This document shows positions 42,701-48,492 of a DNA stretch of 48,492 nt, piece after piece; the first letter of the stretch is position 1; each line of letters starts with the position of its first letter. The position numbers and the translations under genes were made by a program. The DNA comes from Verrucomicrobiaceae bacterium. GTDB taxonomy: Bacteria; Verrucomicrobiota; Verrucomicrobiia; Verrucomicrobiales; Verrucomicrobiaceae. The stretch lies in contig JAIYDW010000066.1 in the NCBI GenBank assembly GCA_027487315.1, forward strand, positions 1 through 48,492, in the 5' to 3' direction. The notes under the pieces are model-generated. The model saw nothing but the letters and a program-made list of their open reading frames with translations, was not told the DNA's origin and did not search any database.

Positions 42701-44230
42701 TATCAGTGGCGGAAGGAAGGCGGGATGCTGCCGAGTGGGCGTTTTTCAGGGGACAAGACGAAGGTGCTGACGCTGCGTGGTTTGGAGAGGCCCGGGGATG
42801 ACGGGGACTATGTTTGCACGGTGACGGGGCCTGGTGGGAATGTGCTGGTGACGGATCCCCGGGTATTGAGTGTGAAGATTCCGCCGGTGATGAATCCGCT
42901 GGTGCTGGCGAACGGGATTGTGAGTCAGGCGAGGTCTGATGCGGCGACGGCGATGAATGATCCGGCGGGGTTTGTGATCACGGGGCTGCCACCGGGGATG
43001 ACTTTTGATCCGGTGACAGGGTTGATTTCGGGTCGACCGAAGGGGCCGGGGGTGTTTCAGGTGCAGGTGACGGCGAGCAATGTGGCGGGGAGGAGCGCGC
43101 CGGTGAGCACTTCTTTTTCGGTGGCTGCGTTGCCGACCGGGGTGGTGGGGAGTTTTGCGGGTTTGATTGAGCCGAACCTGGCAATCAATCAGTCGCTCGG
43201 GGGGAGGGTGGAAATGATCACCAGTTCGACGGGGGCCTTTTCGGGAAGGGTCACTTTGCCGAGCGGGGGCGAATCGATCACAGGGGTGTTGGATGTGGCG
43301 CTGAATGGGGAAGCCAAGGTAGTGGTTCCGGTGGGGGCGATGACGCTGGAGTTGACGCTTTTGCCAGGGCCGCAAACGTTTTCAGGAACGTTGGGGGAAA
43401 CGCCGGGGTCGAGCACGGTCGTGAGCGGATGGCGGAATGTCTGGACGGCGGCCAATCCGGCGACGGTTTATGAAGGACGGTGGAACATGGGGTTGGAGAT
43501 CCCGTCAACGGCGGTTGGGGATGCCGCGATTCCGCAAGGGGACGGGTTTGCCTCGTTGGTCGTGTCAGCTGCGACTGGTAGGGCGACCGTGACTGGAAGA
43601 TTGGGGGAAGGGTCGTTGTTGACTTCGATTGGTTTTGTCAACCAGGCGGGGGAAGTGATGGTTCAGCAGTTTGCGGACGGGGGCGTGAGCTCGATACAGG
43701 GGCGGGTGCCTTTGGCGGTGCCGGGGACGTTTGGGGGGATGCGGTGGTTGAAGGGGGTGCAGGCTGCGCCGGTGAGGACGTATGCGGCGGGATTTGGGCC
43801 GCTGGTTTTGAATGGTCAGGTGGGCAAGCATGTGGTGCCGACAGCGGGACAGATTTTGCTGGGGCTGCCGAATGCGTCGGGCAATGCGAGGTTGTCTTTG
43901 ACTGGTGGTGGATTGACGATGCCTTTGGGGCCGGTGTTTCGAATCACGACGACGCATGCGGTGGTGCTGCCGGTTCCGAATGCGAATGTGCTGACATGCA
44001 CGGTGTTGCCTTTGACGGGACAGTATTCGGGCACCTTTGAGGTGAATGACGCTGATCCGATGATGCCGCTGGAGAGGGTGACGAGGCAGGGGAGTTTCAA
44101 CGGGATGGTGGTTCCTGGCGCTGGAGGGGCGATTGGGATGGGGGCTTTTCTTTTGCCGAAGTTGGAGATGACGATTGCCACGGCGCCGATTTTGTCGGGG
44201 CAGGCGACCCTGGAGGCGGCGGGGCCTTGA
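39716..44230 (+). CDS. Giant exported NHL / Ig / putative-Ig protein
   Basis: 1504 residues with a signal-like start (MSMRHWMGLIWILAMGEAGL) and RBS AAAGGA 5 bp before the ATG. Six NHL repeats (about 30-360) follow the pattern ARFNQPRGVAV, VYVADTQNHTIRRIT. An Ig-like domain comes next (about 365-445: YRWQRNGVDLE and DQGSYQVIVENPWG), then a second propeller-like region of SBBP character (about 450-870; FVAKYAEDGTLVWVRM, VTGFFQGSGKFGNAVLG). Two more Ig-like domains (IQWLRNGAVMAG; YQWRKEGGML and DGDYVCTVTGPGG) and one putative-Ig domain (VTGLISGRPKGPGVFQVQV) lead to a C-terminal module of about 365 residues shared with the lamin-tail giant. Probably secreted or surface-bound; ligand unknown. Confidence 0.85.
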   Translation: MSMRHWMGLIWILAMGEAGLQGQYAVTLAAGRPGVSGSVDGDLAVARFNQPRGVAVHSASGQVYVVDGSNAVRRYTPLVGVATFAGSLTTAGAVDETGVLARFNKPEGIAVDDGGTVYVADTQNHTIRRITSAGVVTTIAGTAGVAGSFDGIGVSAEFNLPRAIAIGPGGVLYVADSGNHTIRKITFSGVVATVTTLAGQPGLPGNKNGTGVGTASAPQFRNPQGLAVDATGNVFVADTGNHAIRRVTPSGVTTVFAGSVTTSGSVDGTGATARFSQPVGIAIDDEGVLHVGDTGSSALRRITTAAKVTTPAGLLGSAGAANGVGTAARFSSPRGVTVDAAGSIFIADSGNQTLRRAYVPGRLPTITAQPVGVTVAAGQKVVFQVKATGPAPIIYRWQRNGVDLEDEVGSRLTLDAVTEADQGSYQVIVENPWGLVASQAVPLVVTGQASWLWAVRMGGADEDAALDLVVQPAVGTSAESLLVGGRNKGHVLQRHAVARGALLSSAVLDRKGDGVNAVARDASGNVYAGGDSVLVNNGKPGLLVKRSAIGATLWSRLLATERGGNFSPASNADVQGVAVDSQGAAVVTGFFQGSGKFGNAVLGRAASTVNHAFVAKYAANGDVVWARDLFSLHDPANNLFEGESVGWGVMTDAADAVYVVGMMGPNARFQKGVDATEAEDFEAFANVRSTTPFVAKYAEDGTLVWVRMAPYSGHFFGLRQGLDGHVWVTGFDGDRVDASQQTAVLEKVSMADGSLAQALRVPGGKGASVDISATQGIAWLVLDPAGKLDYGGRQFGVPGYRCLSVDAVTLGARWDLPVLGALSLAPLALSEQADIRFGAGGLLYAALTFETPSDPKAQVEFPGRVKFGLSNRRTDGFIAAIGELPRIATAPANRMAVLNAATSLTVVPGGFLTPRIQWLRNGAVMAGQTGTTLSFANAQLANAGAYSVRLSNGIDTVTSPVAQLGVVDVAGPGVVPGPINGQVSLSVATAGNGLTYQWRKEGGMLPSGRFSGDKTKVLTLRGLERPGDDGDYVCTVTGPGGNVLVTDPRVLSVKIPPVMNPLVLANGIVSQARSDAATAMNDPAGFVITGLPPGMTFDPVTGLISGRPKGPGVFQVQVTASNVAGRSAPVSTSFSVAALPTGVVGSFAGLIEPNLAINQSLGGRVEMITSSTGAFSGRVTLPSGGESITGVLDVALNGEAKVVVPVGAMTLELTLLPGPQTFSGTLGETPGSSTVVSGWRNVWTAANPATVYEGRWNMGLEIPSTAVGDAAIPQGDGFASLVVSAATGRATVTGRLGEGSLLTSIGFVNQAGEVMVQQFADGGVSSIQGRVPLAVPGTFGGMRWLKGVQAAPVRTYAAGFGPLVLNGQVGKHVVPTAGQILLGLPNASGNARLSLTGGGLTMPLGPVFRITTTHAVVLPVPNANVLTCTVLPLTGQYSGTFEVNDADPMMPLERVTRQGSFNGMVVPGAGGAIGMGAFLLPKLEMTIATAPILSGQATLEAAGP

Positions 44231-44257
44231 CGGGGGCTGACGTTTTTGCGGAATAGT

Positions 44258-45118
44258 TCAGTGGATGACGGTGCTGGGGGGGTGGCCGTGGTAGGCGGTG
44301 AAGCTGCGGGAGAAGTGGGCGGGGCTTTTGTAGCCGAGTTCGTGGGCGACGGCTTTTACCTGGACGCGGGGCTGGCGAAGGAGGATGAGGGCCTGGGACA
44401 TTTTCAGGCGGAGAAGGCACTGGTGCGGGGTCTCGTGGGTGAAGCGTTTGAAGAGGCGTGTGAGGTAGCTGGCGGTGACGTTGCAGGCGGCGGCGGCTTC
44501 TTCGATGCTGGTGAGGCTGGGGTAGTGGCGGAGGAGGTGGTCGCGGCAGCGGGTGAAGGTGGTGTGGGCGGCGTCGGGGTCGGTCTCGGTGGTTTGGAGT
44601 AGGGCGCAGAGGCTGAGGGCGTGCTCGGCGGCTTTGGAGGCGGCAAGGTCTGCGAGCGGGGTGCCGGTGAGGGCGTGGTCGATGATTTGCTCGAGGAGGG
44701 TGGCGATGCGGGTGGGGTCGCTGACGCGCCAGAGGGTGCCGGGTTTGAGTTGGAGTTGGGCGATGAGGCGTCGGGCGGCGGGGCCGTGGAAGTTGAAGAA
44801 GAATTTGACGAGTGGGGAGGCGGGGTCGCTCTCGATGTGATGGGGGACGGTGGCGTCGAAGAGGAAGACGCTGCCGACGGAGACGCTGTGGCGGGTGTCT
44901 TTGAGGACGACGGTGCCGCGACCGCGCCAGACGAATTCAAGGGCGAGGAAGGGGAAGCGATGGCGGTCGATGACGAAGTCGGGGGCGCACCATTCGCAGC
45001 CGCCGCCGACGAGGGTGAGGGTGTCGGGAGTGTGGCGTTGCTTCCAGTCGGGGTAGAAGAAGCGCCGGGTGCTGGTGACCTGGCGGGAGAAGTAGTCGGC
45101 GTCGGGGTGGGCGGGCAC
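44258..45118 (-). CDS. AraC-family transcriptional regulator
   Basis: 286 residues from GTG 45118. The N-terminal cupin-like sensor domain is seen (FPFLALEFVWRGRGTVVLKD, SVGSVFLFDATVPHHIESDP). The C-terminal double helix-turn-helix is typical: SIEEAAAACNVTASYLTRLF with KRFTHETPHQCLLRLKMSQA, then QVKAVAHELGYKSPAHFSRS and FTAYHGHPPS. The frame is open to 45457, but that part is a translated heptamer repeat and Pro/Asn-rich sequence, so it is not counted. It probably senses a sugar or similar small molecule. It stands next to no catabolic operon, so its targets are unknown. The start codon abuts the repeat array at 45122-45177. Confidence 0.85.
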   Translation of the reverse strand: MPAHPDADYFSRQVTSTRRFFYPDWKQRHTPDTLTLVGGGCEWCAPDFVIDRHRFPFLALEFVWRGRGTVVLKDTRHSVSVGSVFLFDATVPHHIESDPASPLVKFFFNFHGPAARRLIAQLQLKPGTLWRVSDPTRIATLLEQIIDHALTGTPLADLAASKAAEHALSLCALLQTTETDPDAAHTTFTRCRDHLLRHYPSLTSIEEAAAACNVTASYLTRLFKRFTHETPHQCLLRLKMSQALILLRQPRVQVKAVAHELGYKSPAHFSRSFTAYHGHPPSTVIH

Positions 45119-45121
45119 GTT

Positions 45122-45177
45122 GGATTGCGGATTGCGGATTTCGGATTGGGGATTGGGGATTGGGGATTGGGGATTTG
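45122..45177. repeat. Heptamer tandem array, eight GGATTNN units
   Basis: Units in order: GGATTGC twice, GGATTTC, GGATTGG four times, GGATTTG. It ends 4 bp from the AraC-type GTG start. Heptamers do not keep the reading frame, so a change in copy number would change spacing to upstream signals, or the frame if translation began upstream. Confidence 0.8.
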
Positions 45178-45269
45178 AGACTGGCAGAAAGATGGGGGGC
45201 AGAAAGAAGTGGGTGTGATTGGTGAGACGTAGAGGGTTTGTGTGGGGTGAAAGGAACGTGGGGTTGGGT

Positions 45270-45752
45270 TTAGTTGTTGGGCGATTTTGCCTTCTGCTCA
45301 ATTTGCTGCAATCGCATGGCCTCAGGGGTTCCCATTTGGTATTGGTCTTCGTGGTATTGGACACCGTCTTTTGGCCAAGAACAGCCACAGAGACGATCGA
45401 CGTATGTGATTGAGCCGTCATCGTAGACGATCCATCCCCAGCCGGCCCATTCATCAAAGACGTCCATGAACTCTCGTAACGTTGTTTTTTGAAACTTCAT
45501 CCAACCTGACGGGACCTCTCTGGAAGATGATTTCCGTAGTCTGACAGTGATGCCTTTCTGGGCGAGGCAGGCTTTCATCTTGTGGTAGGTTTCGTCCAGA
45601 TTCTGGGCTGTCACCGTTCCTGCTTCGAACTCGAGTTCGGAAAGGGTCTGAATGGTCTTCTTGGCGGCTGCGGATAGTTCTCTGGGTTTTTCGGCGCATG
45701 CAGAGATGCCGAGTAGATATGCGATCAAGCACGTAGCGATAGCAAAGGGCAT
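45270..45752 (-). CDS. Small lipoprotein of unknown function
   Basis: 160 residues from ATG 45752 (frame open to 45797). The signal MPFAIATCLIAYLLGISAC has a lipobox ending in Cys, so the mature protein should be lipid-anchored. The body includes LDETYHKMKACLAQKGITVR and FMDVFDEWAGWGWIVYDDGS then ITYVDRLCGCSWP; it has a Trp-rich centre and a Cys-Gly-Cys. I recognise no family. The second half may be a secretin/TonB short-N-like fold, but that is a guess. G+C is visibly lower than in its neighbours. It stands alone between the AraC-type gene and deoA. Confidence 0.6.
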   Translation of the reverse strand: MPFAIATCLIAYLLGISACAEKPRELSAAAKKTIQTLSELEFEAGTVTAQNLDETYHKMKACLAQKGITVRLRKSSSREVPSGWMKFQKTTLREFMDVFDEWAGWGWIVYDDGSITYVDRLCGCSWPKDGVQYHEDQYQMGTPEAMRLQQIEQKAKSPNN

Positions 45753-45869
45753 TCGAAGAGAACTCAAGGGACTTTGTGTTTTGTGTTGAGTGATCAAACT
45801 TGATGCTAAGGCTCAGGGCTTTTTGGGGCGATTGAGTGGCTTGTGGTCGGTTCTCATCGGTGACTTGGC

Positions 45870-47105
45870 TTACTCGATAGTGATGGCGGGGAGGAGTTGG
45901 GCTTGGGCGGATTCGGCTTGGGTGGGGGTGCGGGCGTGGATGCGGAGGAGGAGGTCGCCGGGGTGGATTTGGGTGCCGGTTTTGACGATATGGTCGAGGC
46001 CGACGGCGGGGTCGATGGGGTCGGTGGCGCGGGCGCGGCCGGCGCCGAGTTCGAGGACGGTTTGGCCGAGGATGCCGGCGTCCATGCGGGTGAGGGTGCC
46101 GCTGCGGTCGGCGCGCAGTTCGAGGATGACGGGGGCGGGGTGGGTGGTCGTGGTGAGGGTTTCGAGGGTGACGGGGTCGCCGCCCTGGGCTTCGACCATT
46201 TGTTGGAAGCGGGTCCAGGCGGTGCCGTCGCGGAGGCGGGCGGCGAGGGCTTCACGCGAAGTGGTGGTGACGGCGGTGGCGAGGTCGAGGATGATGGTTT
46301 CGAGGTCGGCGGGGCCGTGGCCCTGGAGGCAGGCGACGCATTCGGCGACTTCGAGGGCGTTGCCGGCGCTGTGGCCGGTGGGTTCGTCCATGGGGTTGAG
46401 GAGGGCGGTGGTTTCGACGCCGAGGAGGTGGCCGACGCGGACCATGGAGTCGGCGAGGGCTTGGGCTTGCTCGCGGGTTTTCATGAAGGCGCCGGAGCCG
46501 TGTTTGACGTCGAGGACGAGGCGGTTGAGGCCTTCGGCGAGCTTTTTGCTCATGATGGAGGCGGTGATGAGGGGGATGGAGGGGACGGTGCCGGTGACGT
46601 CGCGCAGGGCATAGAGTTTTTTGTCGGCGGGGCAGATGTCGGCGGTTTGGCCGATCATGACGCAGCCGAGGGAGGTCATGATTTGATGGACGCGGTCGAT
46701 GGGGAGTTGGGTGGTGAAACCGGGGATGGACTCGAGTTTGTCGAGGGTGCCGCCGGTGATGCCGAGGCCGCGACCGGAGATCATGGGGATCCAGAGGCCG
46801 TCGCAGGCGAGGAGTGGGGCGAGGACGAGGGAGGTTTTGTCGCCGATGCCGCCGGTGCTGTGTTTGTCGACGCGAGGGGGGGCGTCGGCGGGCCAGGTGA
46901 GGACGCGGCCGGAGTGGAGCATGGCGTCGGTGAGGGCGCTGATTTCTTCGGAGGACATGCCACGGAAAAAGATGGCCATGGCGAGGGCGCTCATTTGGTA
47001 GTCGGGCATGTCGCCGGAGGTGAAGGCGGCGATCAGAGCGTGGATCTCGTCGGAGGTGAGTGCGTGGCCTTCGCGTTTACGTTCGATGAGGGAGGGGATG
47101 TGCAT
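45870..47105 (-). CDS. deoA: Thymidine / pyrimidine-nucleoside phosphorylase
   Basis: Splits thymidine (or uridine) with phosphate to the free base and sugar 1-phosphate in nucleoside salvage. 411 residues, a little shorter than usual. The start is MHIPSLIERKREGHALTSDE; the phosphate site DKHSTGGIGDKTSLVLAPLL and the family signature ISGRGLGITGGTLDKLESIP are intact, as is MSKKLAEGLNRLVLDVKHGS. The C-terminal lipoyl-like domain contains GIHPGDLL-type sequence (TQIHPGDLLLRIHA). Thymidine versus general pyrimidine preference cannot be told from sequence. Divergent from gluQRS with only 52 bp between the start codons. Confidence 0.93.
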   Translation of the reverse strand: MHIPSLIERKREGHALTSDEIHALIAAFTSGDMPDYQMSALAMAIFFRGMSSEEISALTDAMLHSGRVLTWPADAPPRVDKHSTGGIGDKTSLVLAPLLACDGLWIPMISGRGLGITGGTLDKLESIPGFTTQLPIDRVHQIMTSLGCVMIGQTADICPADKKLYALRDVTGTVPSIPLITASIMSKKLAEGLNRLVLDVKHGSGAFMKTREQAQALADSMVRVGHLLGVETTALLNPMDEPTGHSAGNALEVAECVACLQGHGPADLETIILDLATAVTTTSREALAARLRDGTAWTRFQQMVEAQGGDPVTLETLTTTTHPAPVILELRADRSGTLTRMDAGILGQTVLELGAGRARATDPIDPAVGLDHIVKTGTQIHPGDLLLRIHARTPTQAESAQAQLLPAITIE

Positions 47106-47113
47106 TTAGGAGA

Positions 47114-47147
47114 GGATTTACAGGATTTTTTTGGGATTAACAGGATG
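47114..47147. repeat. ACAGGAT repeat between deoA and gluQRS
   Basis: GGATTTACAGGATT followed by GGGATTAACAGGATG fills the short divergent gap that must also hold both promoters. Similar to 1624-1638. It looks like a dispersed repeat rather than an operator. Confidence 0.45.
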
Positions 47148-47157
47148 ATTGCGGGTG

Positions 47158-48048
47158 ATGAACAAAGAGGTGGTAACACGATTTGCACCAAGTCCGACGG
47201 GATGGTTGCATTTGGGGCATGTGTTTGCGGCGCGGGAGGCGTGGCGGGCGGCAAAGGAGGCTGGGGGGCGGTTTTTGGTGCGGTTGGAGGACATCGATGG
47301 GACGCGGGTGAGGCCGGAGTATGAGGCGGGGATTTTTGAGGATTTGGCGTGGCTGGGGATGGCGTGGGAGGAGCCGGTGAGGAAGCAGAGTGAGCACTGG
47401 GGGGATTATCGGGAGGCGTTGGGTCGGCTGGAGGAGATGGGGCTTTTGTACCCATGTTTTTGCACACGGAAGGCGATTCAGGAGGAGGTGGCGCGAATGG
47501 GGCAGGCACCGCATGGGCCGGATGGGGTGTTGTATCCTGGGACGTGTCGGGGGTTGAGTGTGGGGGAGCGGGAGGAGCGGATGGCGGGTGGGGAGGGGTA
47601 TGCGCTGCGGTTGGATGTGGCGAAGGCGGTGGCGCGGGTGGGGCGGGAGCTGCGGTGGCGGGATTTGAGGCGGGGGGAGATGGTGGCGCGGCCGGAGGTG
47701 TTTGGGGATGTGGTGCTGGCGCGGAAGGAGGTGCCGACGAGTTATCACTTGGCCGTGGTGGTGGATGACGCGCTGCAGGGGGTGACGCTGGTGACGCGGG
47801 GGGAGGATTTGTTTGAGGCGACGCATGTGCATCGGTTGTTGCAGGCGTTGCTGGGGCTGCCGGTGCCGGAGTGGCGGCATCATCGGTTGATTGTCGATGA
47901 GAAGGGGAAGCGGTTGGCGAAGCGGGATGAGGCGCGGTCGGTGAGGAGTCTGCGGGAAGCGGGATGGGGGGTGGGGGAGGTTTTAGGGGCGCTAGGAGCG
48001 CCGGAGATGGGAGATGGAAGATGGGAGATGGGGGGAGGACGAGGATGA
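47158..48048 (+). CDS. gluQ: Glutamyl-Q tRNA(Asp) synthetase
   Basis: A shortened glutamyl-tRNA synthetase without the anticodon-binding domain; it attaches glutamate to the queuosine of tRNA-Asp. 296 residues from ATG 47158. The HIGH-type motif is in TRFAPSPTGWLHLGHVFAAR, with FLVRLEDIDGTRVRP next. The zinc ligands fit the GluQRS pattern CFC, then Y and C in LYPGTC. The KMSK-like loop reads KGKRLAKRDEARS. The last residues (PEMGDGRWEMGGGRG) are the translation of a heptamer/hexamer repeat and are probably recent additions. Also called yadB. Confidence 0.93.
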   Translation: MNKEVVTRFAPSPTGWLHLGHVFAAREAWRAAKEAGGRFLVRLEDIDGTRVRPEYEAGIFEDLAWLGMAWEEPVRKQSEHWGDYREALGRLEEMGLLYPCFCTRKAIQEEVARMGQAPHGPDGVLYPGTCRGLSVGEREERMAGGEGYALRLDVAKAVARVGRELRWRDLRRGEMVARPEVFGDVVLARKEVPTSYHLAVVVDDALQGVTLVTRGEDLFEATHVHRLLQALLGLPVPEWRHHRLIVDEKGKRLAKRDEARSVRSLREAGWGVGEVLGALGAPEMGDGRWEMGGGRG

Positions 48049-48066
48049 GGACGAGGACGAGGACGA
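48004..48066. repeat. Simple repeats at the gluQRS 3' end: GAGATGG x4 then GGACGA x5
   Basis: Heptamers at 48004-48031 (GAGATGG, one unit AAGATGG), then hexamers GGACGA / GGATGA at 48037-48066. The gluQRS stop (48046-48048) is inside the hexamer part, so slippage there can change the protein's end. Confidence 0.75.
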
Positions 48067-48179
48067 GAAAGGGGAGTTTTGGGGTGTGTGATGCTGGTTG
48101 GGTATTTGTGCGATGCTAAGAGTCTATTTTTGTTTTCAGTTGGAGAGCGGTTAGAGTTGGTGGGTGGGCTCGGGAATGG

Positions 48180-48197
48180 GGCCTGGATTGTTTATGA
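48180..48197. repeat. Solo terminus-like motif overlapping the antiporter start
   Basis: GGCCTGGATTGTTTATGA, 17 of 18 bases identical to 1661-1678 and similar to the ends of the palindromic element. The ATG of the antiporter (48194) lies inside it. Confidence 0.45.
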
Positions 48198-48492
48198 ATA
48201 ACTTGCATTTGGCGGTTCAGTTTTTTCTTCAGCTTGCGGTGATTCTGCTGGCGTGTCGGGTGGTGGGGGCGATTGCGGCGCGGTTTGGGCAGCCGCAGGT
48301 GGTGGCGGAGATGATCACGGGTGTGTGTTTGGGGCCCTCGCTGTTTGGGGCGTTGGCGCCGGAGTGGCAGGCTTGGTTGTTTCCGTGGGATGCGACGCAG
48401 AAGGCGCGGGACACGAGTTGCTATTTGTTTCCGGCGTCGCAGTTGGGGTTGGCGTTGTATATGTTCGTGGTGGGGATGGAGTTTCGGGTGGA
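48194..48492 (+). CDS. Kef/CPA2-type cation:proton antiporter, N-terminal part
   Basis: The gene is cut by the window edge after 99 codons. Residues MNNLHLAVQFFLQLAVILLA form the first helix. ARFGQPQVVAEMITGVCLGP then SLFG is the characteristic loop and second-helix start of monovalent cation:proton antiporters-2, and LALYMFVVGMEFRV gives the G-MEF motif of the third helix. A C-terminal regulatory domain, if any, lies outside. Whether it moves potassium or sodium cannot be told. Confidence 0.88.
   Translation, partial: MNNLHLAVQFFLQLAVILLACRVVGAIAARFGQPQVVAEMITGVCLGPSLFGALAPEWQAWLFPWDATQKARDTSCYLFPASQLGLALYMFVVGMEFRV

Noticed and set aside
45119-45457. Longer N-terminus of the AraC-type protein
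   Set aside because: The extension translates the heptamer array (NPQSPIPNPQS) and unrelated Pro/Asn-rich sequence; the family domain begins after the GTG at 45118.
1-48492. CRISPR array, tRNA or rRNA genes
   Set aside because: No regularly spaced repeats with unique spacers, no cloverleaf with a CCA-end consensus and no rRNA-like sequence were found on reading through the intergenic gaps, none of which exceeds about 260 bp.

Overview
The window is a stretch of bacterial chromosome with high G+C, strong G/C bias at third codon positions and dense gene packing. Several features point to Verrucomicrobia (Verrucomicrobiales, Prosthecobacter-like): giant secreted proteins built from lamin-tail, NHL, Ig and putative-Ig domains, a sigma/membrane/PDZ trio, a Gram-negative envelope and a type II secretion locus. 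The phylum is an inference from gene content; there is no rRNA to confirm it, and I see no tRNA, rRNA or CRISPR array.

Layout. 1-2.3 kb: der and pgsA on the minus strand, separated by a 179-bp nested palindrome. 2.4-4.2 kb: ECF sigma factor, single-span membrane protein and PDZ protein on the plus strand. 4.3-7.0 kb: purH-pdxJ-acpS. 7.0-7.5 kb: a small channel-like protein on the minus strand with a second kind of long palindrome just upstream. 15.9-7.6 kb (minus strand): a five-gene operon, VTC-domain protein, DUF4956 membrane protein, membrane fusion protein, TolC-like channel and a 1356-residue lamin-tail protein. 16.0-16.8 kb: a DUF1287 gene broken by a 181-bp palindromic element of the same family as the one near der. 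17.0-25.5 kb: a type II secretion operon (E, F, G, H, I, J, K, L, M and a GspC-like gene) without a secretin. 25.5-26.2 kb: an immunity-like gene of lower G+C between two 11-bp direct repeats. 26.2-33.3 kb: a YdbH/YdbL-like pair and a divergent second AsmA-like giant. 36.2-33.3 kb: a permease/ATPase/membrane-fusion operon. 36.3-39.7 kb: divergent flavoprotein and MsbA-like exporter. 39.7-44.2 kb: a 1504-residue NHL/Ig protein. 44.3-48.5 kb: AraC-type regulator, small lipoprotein, deoA, gluQRS and the start of a Kef-type antiporter.

How it fits together. Much of the window concerns the envelope: protein export (type II locus, tripartite channel), lipid movement between membranes (AsmA-like proteins, MsbA-like exporter) and two very large exported proteins that share a roughly 350-residue C-terminal module.

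The strongest discovery is the 179-181-bp nested-palindrome family. One copy sits inside the DUF1287 gene, and removing exactly its 181 bp restores the reading frame and a plausible C-terminus. The second copy differs in its arms, but those arms still pair with each other. The VTC/DUF4956/export operon is the best candidate for a functional system that has not been described.
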